A stretch of 64,000 bases of DNA from Nitrospirales bacterium (GCA_029261355.1 JAJDBM010000036.1:124001-188000); one strand, 5' to 3'; shown: positions 10,007 to 19,720, numbered from the stretch's first letter. Notes: generated from the sequence alone by a model not told the origin. A program made the numbers and translations.

Positions 10007-10674
10007 CCTGTGGGTACCTTCACATCAGGATTCACAGGTTTTCTACCCTTCTGACGCACGATATCATCAACCGCCGATGGCTTATCTGAAGAATACAAAC
10101 CGCCGGACACAATCAGTTTCATGGCTTCTTCTACTTCAAGATCCACAGAAACCACCTCATGCTCAGGCACCATTAAAAAATATCCAGAGGTGGGGTTTGG
10201 CGATGTCGGGACAAACACATGAATGAGTGGTTCCGGGGCCAGACGTTGCACTTCATCCCTTGTCTCTCCGGTCACAAATGCCAAACAGTAACTGTCTTTC
10301 TTGGGAAATTGAATCATGACCACCTTGTCATACTTTTCACGCTGCTTAAACGAAAGAATATCCATGACTGACTTAAGTGTCGCATAGATTCCTCGGACAA
10401 TGGGGACACGGTCTAAAAACCCCTCCCACCGGTTGACGATTTTTCGCCCAAGAATATTTGTGGCCAAGACTCCTGAAATCAAAATGAGCAGAATAAGCGC
10501 AATAATCCCCAGACCAGGGAAATAATACTCCTGAATGACTAAGTCGGCGAGGACATTTCCTAATATACTATCGACCGTGATAAATAAGGTCTTGAGGACA
10601 AGAATCGTTCCCCAAATCGGAGTAATAACTAGTAACCCTGTAAAGAAATAACGCTTCAGTGAAGCTTGAGTCAT
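10003..10674 (-). CDS. DUF502 family membrane protein
   Basis: A 223-residue protein of the DUF502 family, function unknown. Two N-terminal membrane segments are evident (about residues 9-38 and 51-75), followed by a soluble domain containing the family-typical LDRVPIVRGIYATLKSVMD and VFVPTSPNPTSGYFLMVP stretches. Its stop overlaps the first glmU ATG by four bases, so the two genes are probably cotranscribed. Its start ATG overlaps the stop of a five-codon upstream reading frame that carries the only good ribosome binding site (see the leader entry). Confidence 0.9.
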   Translation of the reverse strand: MTQASLKRYFFTGLLVITPIWGTILVLKTLFITVDSILGNVLADLVIQEYYFPGLGIIALILLILISGVLATNILGRKIVNRWEGFLDRVPIVRGIYATLKSVMDILSFKQREKYDKVVMIQFPKKDSYCLAFVTGETRDEVQRLAPEPLIHVFVPTSPNPTSGYFLMVPEHEVVSVDLEVEEAMKLIVSGGLYSSDKPSAVDDIVRQKGRKPVNPDVKVPTG

Positions 10675-10688
10675 TGTTCACAAGGCAT
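10671..10688 (-). promoter_or_regulatory. possible five-codon leader ORF coupled to the DUF502 gene
   Basis: On the minus strand the sequence AAAGGAGCGAGG is followed nine to ten bases later by an ATG opening MPCEQ-stop. The stop TGA overlaps the ATG of the DUF502 gene (ATGA). The strong ribosome binding site is about 24 bases from the DUF502 ATG, too far for direct use, so translational coupling through the mini-ORF is a reasonable reading. This rests only on spacing. Confidence 0.35.
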
Positions 10689-10823
10689 AACACCTCGCTC
10701 CTTTAGTGATAGTTAAGGAAATCTAGGGTGGCAGGATTTTTTTGGTAGGCCATATTACCCATATCACTCAAAGCCTGCAAGCCTTTTCTTGAGATTTTCA
10801 ATAACTTAGATTAGGATCACTCC

Positions 10824-11531
10824 ATGCGAAAGACTGGAAATGTTCGAATCGGACCGGCCTCGCAATCACGTACCCGTAAAGGGGTATTTTTGACCTTCGA
10901 GGGTATTGAAGGGTCAGGCAAAACCACCCAATCCCAGCGGTTAGCCACAACCCTCAGGGCCATGGGCTATTCTGTCCTCGAAACACGAGAGCCGGGAGGG
11001 ACGCCGGTTGCTGAACGCATTCGAACTCTACTCCTTGAGAATGTCCCTAAAAACCGAAAACAAGAAATCTTGACCCCGGAATGCGAAACAGCCTTGGTCC
11101 TTGCGGCACGCTCACAGCATATGACTCACCAAATCCTCCCAGCCCTTTCAAAGGGAATGATCGTACTCTGCGATCGTTTCAGCGACTCAACGCTGGCCTA
11201 CCAGGGATTTGGAAGAAAACTCGACGTTGAGTTGTTACAGACCTTTAATCATTTCGTCACGCAAGGACTTGACCCCGACCTCACATTTCTATTTGATCTT
11301 CCAACCACACAAGGACTCGCACGAAGAGCACGTTCAAAACACCAAAACCGACTCGATCGAGAAACTCAAGCCTTTCACCGCCGAGTTCGACGAGGATTCC
11401 TGGACCTGGCCACCGAGCATTCTGAACGTATAATCGTGATCAATGGTCGAAATAGCTCAGATCATATTGCCTTAACAATTGAAAATATATTTACAACCTT
11501 CTTACGTGCCAAAAGGGTATCAAAACTCTAA
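10824..11531 (+). CDS. tmk: thymidylate kinase
   Basis: Phosphorylates dTMP to dTDP. The P-loop GIEGSGKTTQSQRL lies at about residues 28-41, preceded by a short basic tail. REPGGTP binds dTMP, CDRFSDSTLAYQGFGR is the DR(Y/F) region, and RSKHQNRLDRE is the LID. Length of 235 is slightly long because of the N-terminal extension. TAGGAT precedes the ATG at good spacing. First of the plus-strand set tmk-holB-metG, divergent from the DUF502-glmU unit. Confidence 0.95.
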   Translation: MRKTGNVRIGPASQSRTRKGVFLTFEGIEGSGKTTQSQRLATTLRAMGYSVLETREPGGTPVAERIRTLLLENVPKNRKQEILTPECETALVLAARSQHMTHQILPALSKGMIVLCDRFSDSTLAYQGFGRKLDVELLQTFNHFVTQGLDPDLTFLFDLPTTQGLARRARSKHQNRLDRETQAFHRRVRRGFLDLATEHSERIIVINGRNSSDHIALTIENIFTTFLRAKRVSKL

Positions 11532-11578
11532 CTTCACTGACGAATTGAGTTGCAGCTTGCGACCGCTGAAAGCCATTC

Positions 11579-12598
11579 ATGCCATTCACTGACATCATCG
11601 GACATTCAGTCCCTATTACCTGGTTACGTCATGCTATTCAGTCTCAACATTTGGCGCATGCGTATTTATTTGTTGGGGACGAAGCCATTGGTAAACGGAT
11701 GACGGCCATGCAGTTTATTCAAGCTATGAATTGTGAGAACACCATGCTTAACTCAAGACCTGATGCCTGTGGGCAATGCCGCACCTGTCAACAGATCACC
11801 ACAAGCATTCACCCTGACATCCTGTTTATCCAACCAGATGAAGGTCAAACCCAGCATCCCCAAATTAAGATTGAACGGGTGCGTGAAATTGAGCATCATG
11901 TCATCTATAAACCACTCATTGGCTTGCGAAAGATCTGCCTCATTGATCAGGCTGATCGACTCACGATTGGAGCAGCCAATGCGCTCCTGAAAACTCTTGA
12001 AGAGCCCCCAGATCACTGCTTGTTTATTCTCATTTCCAGCAGACCAATCGCATTACTCCCCACACTTAAATCTCGTTGCCTTTTAGTCCGGTTTTCCTCG
12101 CCTTCCCAGGAAGACGTCACTCAACATCTGCTAGACCGAGACAAACTCACAGAGTCCGATGCACGCTTTATCAGCTTTGTGACGAATGGCCGAATCGGAG
12201 AGGCATTAACGCTTGACCTCAAAACGGTCAAAGCGAAACAAAAAGAATTTTTCACCCTCTTGTTTGAACCGTCTGACCATTCTCTCACGAATAGATTCGC
12301 CGCAGCTGAAGCCCTGTCGAAGTCTGGACAGATACCTGAAGGAATCTTGTGGCTATGGGCAGGATTACGAGACCTGCTTCTTGTTGCCACCCAGGCACCA
12401 CCGACACTCATTTTGAATCAGGAACGACTCGCCAAACTGCAGGAGTTAGCCGACTGTCTCACGCTTCACCAAATCCTCAATCTCCTGGATGAACTCTATC
12501 AATTGGAGTTAGGACAACAACGAAACCTTAACATGCAAGTAGGATTTGAACAGTTTTTCATTCACTTACGAGAAACCATTCCTGTCCCATCACGGTAA
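11579..12598 (+). CDS. holB: DNA polymerase III delta' subunit
   Basis: Clamp-loader subunit. The N-terminal AAA+ module shows HAYLFVGDEAIGKRM as a P-loop-like segment. A zinc-binding cluster ends in CGQCRTC, and LLKTLEEPP and the sensor-like LKSRC motif are present. Length of 339 is normal. It follows tmk by 47 bases, a gene order common in bacteria, and precedes metG by 106 bases. Confidence 0.93.
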   Translation: MPFTDIIGHSVPITWLRHAIQSQHLAHAYLFVGDEAIGKRMTAMQFIQAMNCENTMLNSRPDACGQCRTCQQITTSIHPDILFIQPDEGQTQHPQIKIERVREIEHHVIYKPLIGLRKICLIDQADRLTIGAANALLKTLEEPPDHCLFILISSRPIALLPTLKSRCLLVRFSSPSQEDVTQHLLDRDKLTESDARFISFVTNGRIGEALTLDLKTVKAKQKEFFTLLFEPSDHSLTNRFAAAEALSKSGQIPEGILWLWAGLRDLLLVATQAPPTLILNQERLAKLQELADCLTLHQILNLLDELYQLELGQQRNLNMQVGFEQFFIHLRETIPVPSR

Positions 12599-12704
12599 GA
12601 TCATGGATTTATGGCTCTCTCAATGCTCTGATAAATAATCCAGCAAGAATTTTGTCACACACAACACAACCATCGGACAAACCTTCAGTGTAAGTACAAT
12701 TATT

Positions 12705-14696
12705 ATGGCACAATCTTTTTATATCACCACCCCTATTTATTACGTGAATGATGTCCCACATATTGGACATGCCTACACCACAATCGCCGCCGATGTCCTG
12801 GCACGATTTCGCCGACTGCAAGGAGACGACGTTTTTTTCCTCACTGGCCTTGATGAACATGGTCAAAAAGTCCAACAGGCGGCAGCCAAGGCTTCAATAG
12901 CACCACAAGCCCATTGCGATCACCTCACACCACAGTTTCAAGACCTCTGGGAAAAGCTTGGGATCACGAACAACGGGTTTATTCGAACGACGGATCAGCA
13001 GCATCAGACTATCGTCAAACGCTTTCTTCAATCGCTCTATGACAAAGATCTTATTTATCAGGCTGAGTACACCGGGTGGTATTGTACCTTTGACGAACGA
13101 TTTTGGACCGAGAAGGATGTTGAAGCGGGAATCTGCCCTGACTGCAAACGTCCGGTAGAACAATTGAGTGAGAGTAATTACTTTTTCCGCATGGGCCAGT
13201 TTCAAGACCGCCTCAAAGCTCACATCCACGACCACCCCGAGTTTATTCGACCTATATCACGACGCAATGAGGTCCTGGGTTTTCTTGAAAAGCCCCTCGA
13301 GGACCTTTCAATCTCTCGACCGAAATCGCGACTGTCTTGGGGCATTGAACTCCCATTCGATTCTGATTATGTCACCTATGTCTGGTTTGACGCGCTGACG
13401 AACTATTTTTCTGCGTTAGACTACCTACCCTCTGTCCCTTCAACGACTCGATACTGGCCCGCAACCACCCACTTGGTTGGGAAAGATATTCTCACCACCC
13501 ATGCCGTCTATTGGTCTACGATGCTGATGGCTCTCGAACTCCCACTTCCTCAGACTATCTTTGCGCATGGCTGGTGGACGGTAAATGGTGAAAAAATGTC
13601 AAAAAGCCGTGGGAATGTCGTCGACCCCAATGTCATTATTGATACCTTTGGAATCGATAGCTTTCGCTACTTCCTCCTTCGTGAAGTTCCCTTTGGACAA
13701 GATGGTGACTTTTCTCAAGAAGCTCTGATCGGTCGTAATAATAGTGACCTTGCAAATGGATTAGGCAACTTACTCAGTCGAACCGTGACCTTAATTCAAC
13801 GTTTCGCCAACGGCACCATTCCTGCCCGAGTCACCTCTACCGAAGATGATCTTGATCGAGAATTAGAAGCTGCCGCTGAAACACTCCTGCAAACCACGCT
13901 GCCCCACCACCTTCATCCCGAACGCATTGAGTTTAATCGAACATTAGAAGGTATCTGGGGACTCGTACAATTAGGCAATCAATATATCGATAAAACAGCT
14001 CCATGGGCCCTAGCGAAAGATTCAACAAAACAAGAACGCTTACATACAGTGCTGTACAATGCAGCGGAGACTTTGCGATTTCTGTGCCTGGCCAACGCGG
14101 CATTCATGCCGGCCACTGCCCAGACCATGAATGAACAATTAGGTTTGGGATTAGACTTTTCACATCCTCTACTCTCACAAAATATTGACTGGGGGACCCT
14201 CGGCATTGGGACGACCGTCCAAAAAGGACAACCCCTATTTCCGCGAATTGATGCATCGATTCTTAACAAGGAGAGTAAATTGGAAACTCAGGGGTTGAAA
14301 ACAGATGGACAGGAGTCTAACAAGGATTCAAAAGAGGAAGAAAATAAGCATCAGGAAGGCAGTACAATTGAAGATCAAATATCTATAGAAGATTTCATGA
14401 AGGTCCAACTCAAGGTCGCCAAAGTATTAGCTGCCGAACGAGTGCCAAAATCAAATAAACTGCTAAAGCTACAAGTAGACATTGGAACGGAGCAACGGCA
14501 AATTGTTGCAGGAATTGGCAAGAAGTACGACCCAGAACAACTCATCGGTCAAACGATTGTCATTGTCGCAAACCTTAAGCCTGCAAAATTAATGGGTGTG
14601 GAATCACAAGGAATGGTCTTGGCGGCAGGGATTAAAGAAGTTGAAGGATTACTGACTTTAAGTGAAGCCGTTGCAGCTGGAGTCAAAGTCAAATAA
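12705..14696 (+). CDS. metG: methionyl-tRNA synthetase with C-terminal tRNA-binding domain
   Basis: Class I aminoacyl-tRNA synthetase charging tRNA-Met. The HIGH motif is HIGHAYTTIAAD near residue 20 and the KMSKS loop is KMSKSRGN near residue 297. CPDC at about residue 145, with an earlier Cys (GWYC), fits the metal-knuckle insert. The anticodon-binding domain follows. A charged, low-complexity linker at about 525-560 leads to a C-terminal EMAPII/Trbp111-like tRNA-binding domain (FMKVQLKVAKV... to the end). Length of 663 matches the two-part bacterial form. The start has only a weak ribosome binding site. A hairpin follows the stop. Confidence 0.96.
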   Translation: MAQSFYITTPIYYVNDVPHIGHAYTTIAADVLARFRRLQGDDVFFLTGLDEHGQKVQQAAAKASIAPQAHCDHLTPQFQDLWEKLGITNNGFIRTTDQQHQTIVKRFLQSLYDKDLIYQAEYTGWYCTFDERFWTEKDVEAGICPDCKRPVEQLSESNYFFRMGQFQDRLKAHIHDHPEFIRPISRRNEVLGFLEKPLEDLSISRPKSRLSWGIELPFDSDYVTYVWFDALTNYFSALDYLPSVPSTTRYWPATTHLVGKDILTTHAVYWSTMLMALELPLPQTIFAHGWWTVNGEKMSKSRGNVVDPNVIIDTFGIDSFRYFLLREVPFGQDGDFSQEALIGRNNSDLANGLGNLLSRTVTLIQRFANGTIPARVTSTEDDLDRELEAAAETLLQTTLPHHLHPERIEFNRTLEGIWGLVQLGNQYIDKTAPWALAKDSTKQERLHTVLYNAAETLRFLCLANAAFMPATAQTMNEQLGLGLDFSHPLLSQNIDWGTLGIGTTVQKGQPLFPRIDASILNKESKLETQGLKTDGQESNKDSKEEENKHQEGSTIEDQISIEDFMKVQLKVAKVLAAERVPKSNKLLKLQVDIGTEQRQIVAGIGKKYDPEQLIGQTIVIVANLKPAKLMGVESQGMVLAAGIKEVEGLLTLSEAVAAGVKVK

Positions 14697-14701
14697 AATG
14701 C

Positions 14702-14740
14702 GAATGTTTTATTGTATTTTAAAACATTCACCATTTTATT
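14702..14740 (+). terminator. probable Rho-independent terminator after metG
   Basis: A perfect 10-base-pair inverted repeat, GAATGTTTTA (14702-14711) and TAAAACATTC (14720-14729), with an 8-base loop, begins six bases after the metG stop and is followed by ACCATTTTATTT. The stem is A/T-rich, so it may be a weak terminator. Confidence 0.5.
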
Positions 14741-14847
14741 TGTACCCTTAAACTTTCTAGGTCTCCATTTTTATGGAGCCCTCTGATTCTCGGGACACCT
14801 TAGAATAAATTTAAGAGCTAACGTGGGAAATTTGAATTTTCTATTCA

Positions 14848-15369
14848 ATGCCTGTGCGATTTAAATTTACCAAATTCAGCAATTATCAGCCAGATCACCT
14901 CCTTGAACACGTTGTCGCAGAAGTGCCTGCCCGGATGACTGCAGAATTGGTCGGAATCAATTATCAAACGAACATTCACTTGCTCCAACGTTTACGTACC
15001 ATTATTGCTCAGCTGATCGAATAGGAATAGGCTTTTGGGGAGGCTATTGAAGTTGATAAGTCTTATTTTGACGGCAGCCGCAAGGACCTGCAAGTACACT
15101 GTACCGCTGGCAAGGTGCCGGCTGATCTTCGCAAATTGTAATGGGGAGGGTAGAATATGCACAGGTGACACCTGATGCCAAATCTCACATACTTCTGACC
15201 ACCATCCGTGAGAAGGTTGCGCCTGATAGAATTGTCTATACGGACTATTTCCTATCCAATACGCCGTGAATGTGTCAGGATTCAAGCATTACCGTATTAA
15301 CCTTAGTTAGTTTTTCACGAACAAAGACAAGCACAAGAATGGCCTCGAGAACTTAGGCTATCAAGCATG
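14848..15369 (+). pseudogene. decayed IS1595-family (IS1016/ISXO2-like) transposase
   Basis: From ATG 14848 the frame reads a helix-turn-helix region (ELVGINYQTNIHLLQRLRTI), hits two TAG stops at about 15022-15030, and continues in frame with IEVDKSYFDGSRKD and AGKVPADLRKL before a TAA. A frame shift then recovers VTPDAKSHILL, REKVAPDRIVYTDYF. After another break, VSGFKHYRIN, a further stop, then FFTNKDKHKNGLEN and a terminal stop at 15367-15369. Order and motifs match the ISXO2-like DDE transposase domain, with first Asp in VDKSY, second in YTDYF, and the NG-E region last. The N-terminal zinc ribbon and the C-terminal end are missing. Cannot be active. Confidence 0.85.
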
Positions 15370-15415
15370 ATTCCTTAATCCAGCCCATTTTTCAAACACC
15401 TTCCTTGGAAAACGA

Positions 15416-15976
15416 ATGAAAAAACAATCGTCAAGCCCTCATAGCTCTATGGGTTTTACTGTGTGGTTTACAGGTTTACCTGGGGCTGGAAAAAGCACCC
15501 TTGCTAAATTATTAGAAAGCAGACTAAGGGTCCTTGGTCTTCCAGTGGAAACCTTAAATGGGGACGAAGTACGAAAACGGTTAACGAAAGGATTAGGCTT
15601 TAGTCGTGAAGATCGCTTGGAAAATATTCGACGTATTACCTACGTTGCGAATCTCATTACTCGAGTCGGTGGAATATCCATCGTTGCAGACATTTCCCCA
15701 TACGCTCAATCCCGTGACGAGGCTCGGAAGGAAATCAAAAATTTTGTGGAAGTCTATGTACAGTGTCCACTGAAAACTTGTATCGAGCGAGATCCAAAGG
15801 GGCTCTATGCAAAAGCCCAGCAAGGGAAAGTGCTACACTTTACAGGTATATCAGATCCTTACGAAGAACCCTTAAACCCAACCATAATTGTAGAAACTGA
15901 AAAAGAAAATCCAGAAGAAAGTACAAAGAAAGTGTTGCTGGAATTACAAAATTTAAACCTTATACTTTCCATTTAA
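15416..15976 (+). CDS. cysC: adenylylsulfate (APS) kinase
   Basis: Phosphorylates APS to PAPS, the donor for sulfotransferases and a precursor for sulfate reduction. The P-loop FTGLPGAGKST is at residues 17-27. LNGDEVRKRLTKGLGFSREDR binds APS, and ISPYAQSRDEAR and KGLYAKA follow, all standard for CysC. Length of 186 is normal and complete, without fused sulfurylase. GGAAAA lies just before the ATG. No cysD/cysN, sat or cysH lies in the window, so a role in supplying PAPS to the sulfotransferases encoded at about 38.5 and 44.8 kb is a reasonable inference. Confidence 0.94.
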   Translation: MKKQSSSPHSSMGFTVWFTGLPGAGKSTLAKLLESRLRVLGLPVETLNGDEVRKRLTKGLGFSREDRLENIRRITYVANLITRVGGISIVADISPYAQSRDEARKEIKNFVEVYVQCPLKTCIERDPKGLYAKAQQGKVLHFTGISDPYEEPLNPTIIVETEKENPEESTKKVLLELQNLNLILSI

Positions 15977-16140
15977 AAACCTCATCTCCGTTTCAAACAG
16001 CATTCATTACCGAAGTACTTACGAATTCAAATATATTTCCCCCTGAGCACATTACAATAATAAATTCCTACAAATAAACTACATTAATTTTTAGGATCCC
16101 CCAAATCACATAGACAGATATCTTTCAGTCATCAGGCTCA

Positions 16141-18054
16141 TCAAGTAGCCGGGTAACGTAATTTCCACTCACCATCGATAAACATTCGAAACCATAGTTC
16201 TAGCATGAGCAAATTCCAAAGTTGGGAATGCCATGCCCTGTCCTTATTCACATGTTCATGTATTAGACGTTCAACCACTGTAGTATTGAAATACCCTCTT
16301 TGGGTAGCACGACGAGAAAGTAAGATATCACACGTCATCTCTCGAAGTTCATTCCTGAACCAATGATCAATTGGAACGCCGAACCCCATTTTGGGTCTAT
16401 TCAAAATCTCTGAAGGCAAAAGATCTTTCGCTGCTTTTTTTAAAATGAATTTTTTAATCGATCCCCGGAGTTTGATAGATGGTGGTAAACTTGCGCAAAA
16501 CTCCATGACATCTTGATCAAGAAAAGGAGAACGTGCCTCCAATCCATACGCCATCGTCGCCACATCAACTTTCACAAGCAAATCATTAGGCAAATAGGTA
16601 TGAACATCAACGTCTAACGTTTTATTCAATAGATCTTGAGCATTCGATTGTTCAAAAACATCAACAAGAATATTGGCCGAGTCCTGTCCCTCAGATTCTT
16701 TTTTAAACTCCTTCGTACATATATCAGCCTTTAATTGATGATCAAAGTGAGTCATCCACAACATATATCGGTGATAGGGAGAATGTGATAACCCCGAGGC
16801 GAACCTTTTCATTCGACTGGTCAACGTCTTTGACTCTCTGGCTTCAGGCAAATACCAAGCGGCCGTTTGAATAGAGCGCCTCAAGAAGGTTGGTAATCTA
16901 TCGTATCGGTGGCTTAACACTGAAGCCAAATACCGATCATATCCTGCTAAATTCTCATCCCCTCCGTCCCCATTGAGAGCAACCGTCACATGCTCCCTTG
17001 TCATCTCTGCCAAATACATGGAAGGAATTGCTGAAGAATCTGCAAACGGTTCATTGTAGTGCCAGGTTAGTTTTGGAAACATTTCTGTAGGCTCTGGCTT
17101 TACGACAAACTCCTGGTGATCAGTGCCAAACCGTTTTGCCACAGCACGAGCAAACGGCAACTCGTTATACTTCTCTTGCTCAAATCCGATAGAAAACGTT
17201 TTTAAGGGAGCACTCCCTAATTTGGCCATGAGGCCAACGATTACACTAGAATCGATGCCCCCACTCAGGAAAGCCCCCAAAGGCACATCACTGATCAATC
17301 GACTCTTCGTCGCCTCAAGAAGTTTGTGCCTTAATTCGTGGGAAGCGTCATCAGATGACCCTTGAAATGTTTGAGCATACGATAATTTCCAATACTGCTC
17401 TGTTCGAATTTGGTTATTTTCAACAATCAACACATGCCCGGGTTGAAGTTTCTGAATTCCTTGAAAGGCTGACCAGGGACTCGGAACGTATTGATACGTG
17501 AGATAATGAGAAATACCATGAATGGAGGGAGTTGGGTGAAATCCAGGGTCAGCCAAGAATGCCTTGGGTTCCGAAGCAAAAGCAATTCCATCTTTGTCTA
17601 ACCAATAATGGAGAGGTTTTTTCCCAACGCGATCTCTCGCCAAAAACAGTTTTCTGTTCAGTTTATCCCAAATCGCAAATGCAAACATGCCTCGTAAATA
17701 TTCGACACACTTCTCTCCATATTCTTGATACGCCGCTAAGATAACTTCACTATCACTTGCTGATTGGAAGTGGTGCCCCCGTCCCTCAAGAATCAACCTC
17801 AATTCTCGAAAGTTATAAATCTCGCCATTAAATGTGAGACACAATCGCCCATCCTCACTGATCATGGGTTGGTGCCCAGCTTGAGTTAAATCAATAACAG
17901 ACAAACGACGATGCCCTAGCCCTATGGATTCATCGGTGTAAATGCCTTCCCCATCAGGGCCACGATGAGCTAATAACTTCGCCATACCCTTCATCAAATT
18001 TACAGACACAAGACCATGAGACAGAAAATTAAATCGGCCAACAATTCCACACAT
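16141..18054 (-). CDS. asnB: asparagine synthetase (glutamine-hydrolyzing) family amidotransferase
   Basis: Uses glutamine-derived ammonia to amidate an aspartate or another carboxylate. The ATG at 18054 puts Cys at position 2 (MCGIVGRFNF) as glutaminase nucleophile. A TTG five codons earlier is less likely. RGPDGEG, GHRRLSVIDL and NGEIYNFREL complete the glutaminase site. The synthetase domain has the PP-loop SGGIDSS at 264-270 and NGDGGDENLAGY. Length of 637 is typical. It converges on cysC. In surface-glycan loci such enzymes often amidate uronic acids, and plain asparagine synthesis remains equally possible. Confidence 0.93.
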   Translation of the reverse strand: MCGIVGRFNFLSHGLVSVNLMKGMAKLLAHRGPDGEGIYTDESIGLGHRRLSVIDLTQAGHQPMISEDGRLCLTFNGEIYNFRELRLILEGRGHHFQSASDSEVILAAYQEYGEKCVEYLRGMFAFAIWDKLNRKLFLARDRVGKKPLHYWLDKDGIAFASEPKAFLADPGFHPTPSIHGISHYLTYQYVPSPWSAFQGIQKLQPGHVLIVENNQIRTEQYWKLSYAQTFQGSSDDASHELRHKLLEATKSRLISDVPLGAFLSGGIDSSVIVGLMAKLGSAPLKTFSIGFEQEKYNELPFARAVAKRFGTDHQEFVVKPEPTEMFPKLTWHYNEPFADSSAIPSMYLAEMTREHVTVALNGDGGDENLAGYDRYLASVLSHRYDRLPTFLRRSIQTAAWYLPEARESKTLTSRMKRFASGLSHSPYHRYMLWMTHFDHQLKADICTKEFKKESEGQDSANILVDVFEQSNAQDLLNKTLDVDVHTYLPNDLLVKVDVATMAYGLEARSPFLDQDVMEFCASLPPSIKLRGSIKKFILKKAAKDLLPSEILNRPKMGFGVPIDHWFRNELREMTCDILLSRRATQRGYFNTTVVERLIHEHVNKDRAWHSQLWNLLMLELWFRMFIDGEWKLRYPAT

Positions 18055-18393
18055 AAAAGTCTCTTTCAATACAATTCAAGATGAATTCTTCTTATAGTTT
18101 CAAAAATTCGAATAAACCAGTTGCCAGAATTTTAAAGCCATCCTGGGATAGTGGACCTTAATATTGCTAGGAAACACCCCTCTATAACAAGGCAACTACA
18201 TTCCCTGGATATCATCAAAAACATTCTCGTTCACTCAGTTCCGTAATTATCAACACGGACGCTTTAGATAGTATCGCGACACCACATAACCCTCTGGTGA
18301 ACCAATCATACTGATACAGCCAAAATTCGATTCTGAGATTTGGAAACTCACAGGAACAACTATAACAGAGGAGAGGGAGTGAGACAGAAAAAT
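18055..18393. other. intergenic region without a recognised gene
   Basis: These 339 bases lie between the asnB start and the end of the flippase-like gene. They should hold the asnB promoter and leader. No conserved structure or coding remnant was recognised. Confidence 0.4.
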
Positions 18394-19362
18394 TCAGGTG
18401 GCTGCTTGTTGAAAGAGCAACTTACGCTGAGACACAAGGCAATACAGGCCTGCAGGTAGGACAGCCAGGAGAGCCAACACCCCTCCAATGACCGATAATA
18501 GAAGAGATTTTTCAAATGGAACATCAAACAACAAGAGACCAAACACCATAGCACCTTCTCTAACTCCCCAACCTCCGAGACTAACGGGAAGACTTGCCAG
18601 TAGAGCGATAGCTGGAAGGATAGTCATAAGGTCCCAAAACCCTAATTGTATACCAATCTCCGAAGCGACAAAATACTGAGCAACAAAAAAAATAATCTGA
18701 CTGAATACGGATAAGGCAAGTCCGATCAATAATACGTCCCATCGGTTCAAATAGCTGCAAACTTGGTCCCAAAAAGGCAGCAATGCATTCTTTAGCCATA
18801 CCATCATTTTGCTAGAAACAGAGGTCAAGCTAAGTAGCAAAAGCAAACCGACACTCACAAGAAAAATTGTCATGACACCAGGCGATATCTGGTAATTAAA
18901 TATTGGAATCGAAAAAGGAATAAACGGCAAAGTCACCCCTGCCATTATTAACAATCCTACAACAACACAAACGCGGTCAATCAGCACAGATCCCACGGCC
19001 GAAGGCCAAGTAATCCCAAGCCGATACAGAAGACCTATTCGTGCTACTGCCCCACCAAGGTTTCCGAACAACAAATTCCCAGCCAACAAGCTAGCGGACT
19101 GAATCCCCAAAATTCTGAAAAATGATAATTCTTGAGAGTGATGATGCAGAATAATCCAAAATCGTAACGTCGATATTCCCAGTTGAGCAATAAAAAGTGA
19201 AAAACAAATTAGCCAACCTGCGACAGACATTTCCTTTGTATACTTCAGCAAGCTGAGATAATCAGCAGCAGAAAATAAGGCAATAAGAAGGCCAATTGTA
19301 ATAACCGCCTTGATAACACCTGATGACTGCGAAAGAAAGGAAATTTCCCTCTTAGTATCCAT
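18394..19362 (-). CDS. lysylphosphatidylglycerol synthase TM region / flippase-like membrane protein
   Basis: A 322-residue protein with about eight hydrophobic segments, belonging by pattern to the LPG-synthetase transmembrane (UPF0104, AglD-like) family. The GNLGGAVARIGLLYRLGI, LIDRVCVVVGLL and LPVSLGGWGVREGAMVF segments match the family's conserved regions. In polysaccharide loci these proteins are often annotated as flippase-like, and the true substrate is not known. It could move a lipid-linked sugar or lipid across the inner membrane. Confidence 0.8.
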   Translation of the reverse strand: MDTKREISFLSQSSGVIKAVITIGLLIALFSAADYLSLLKYTKEMSVAGWLICFSLFIAQLGISTLRFWIILHHHSQELSFFRILGIQSASLLAGNLLFGNLGGAVARIGLLYRLGITWPSAVGSVLIDRVCVVVGLLIMAGVTLPFIPFSIPIFNYQISPGVMTIFLVSVGLLLLLSLTSVSSKMMVWLKNALLPFWDQVCSYLNRWDVLLIGLALSVFSQIIFFVAQYFVASEIGIQLGFWDLMTILPAIALLASLPVSLGGWGVREGAMVFGLLLFDVPFEKSLLLSVIGGVLALLAVLPAGLYCLVSQRKLLFQQAAT

Positions 19363-19369
19363 TTAAAAA

Positions 19370-19720
19370 TTATAATCCAATGATAAATGCGTTCTTCGCT
19401 CTCAAGAACAAAGAAATCACATACTTTCGATGACTTTCAAATACCTTTTCAATAGTAGCCTCATTAGGCGCTTCGGTAAATAGCCATACAAGTTGTCTTT
19501 TGACCAAATTTTTCAATCGCAATTTGAGTATTGAGAATCTGGATTTGTGTAAAAGACCGTCCAAAAAGGAAGAGAGAGACCTTCCTTTCTCAATTCATCC
19601 TCTTTGATCATGCGATTCGTATGGGCTCGCTGAGTCTTCCATTCCTCCGATAAGATTTTCTATTAATGTTTCATATTGTCAGAAGGGACATTCGAGGTTG
19701 AAAAAGTAGGAACTGTTTTA
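19370..19720 (-). pseudogene. possible decayed coding remnant
   Basis: On the minus strand a frame reads ETLIENLIGGMEDSASPYES, meets a TGA at about 19608, and continues uninterrupted to a stop at 19370 (KRQLVWLFTEAPNEATIEKV in the middle). The 64-codon distal part could start at a TTG (19564), but no ribosome binding site is visible. The protein-like composition on both sides of the stop suggests a broken gene. The family is not recognised, and chance is possible. Confidence 0.3.

Noticed and set aside
14763-14778. Short perfect hairpin (CTCCAT/ATGGAG, 4-base loop) downstream of metG
   Set aside because: No T-run follows, and a better terminator-like hairpin lies just before it. It may be an end of the decayed insertion sequence, but that could not be shown.
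16141-18054. Exosortase/PEP-CTERM system
   Set aside because: AsnB-like amidotransferases often accompany exosortases, but no exosortase gene or PEP-CTERM tail was seen.
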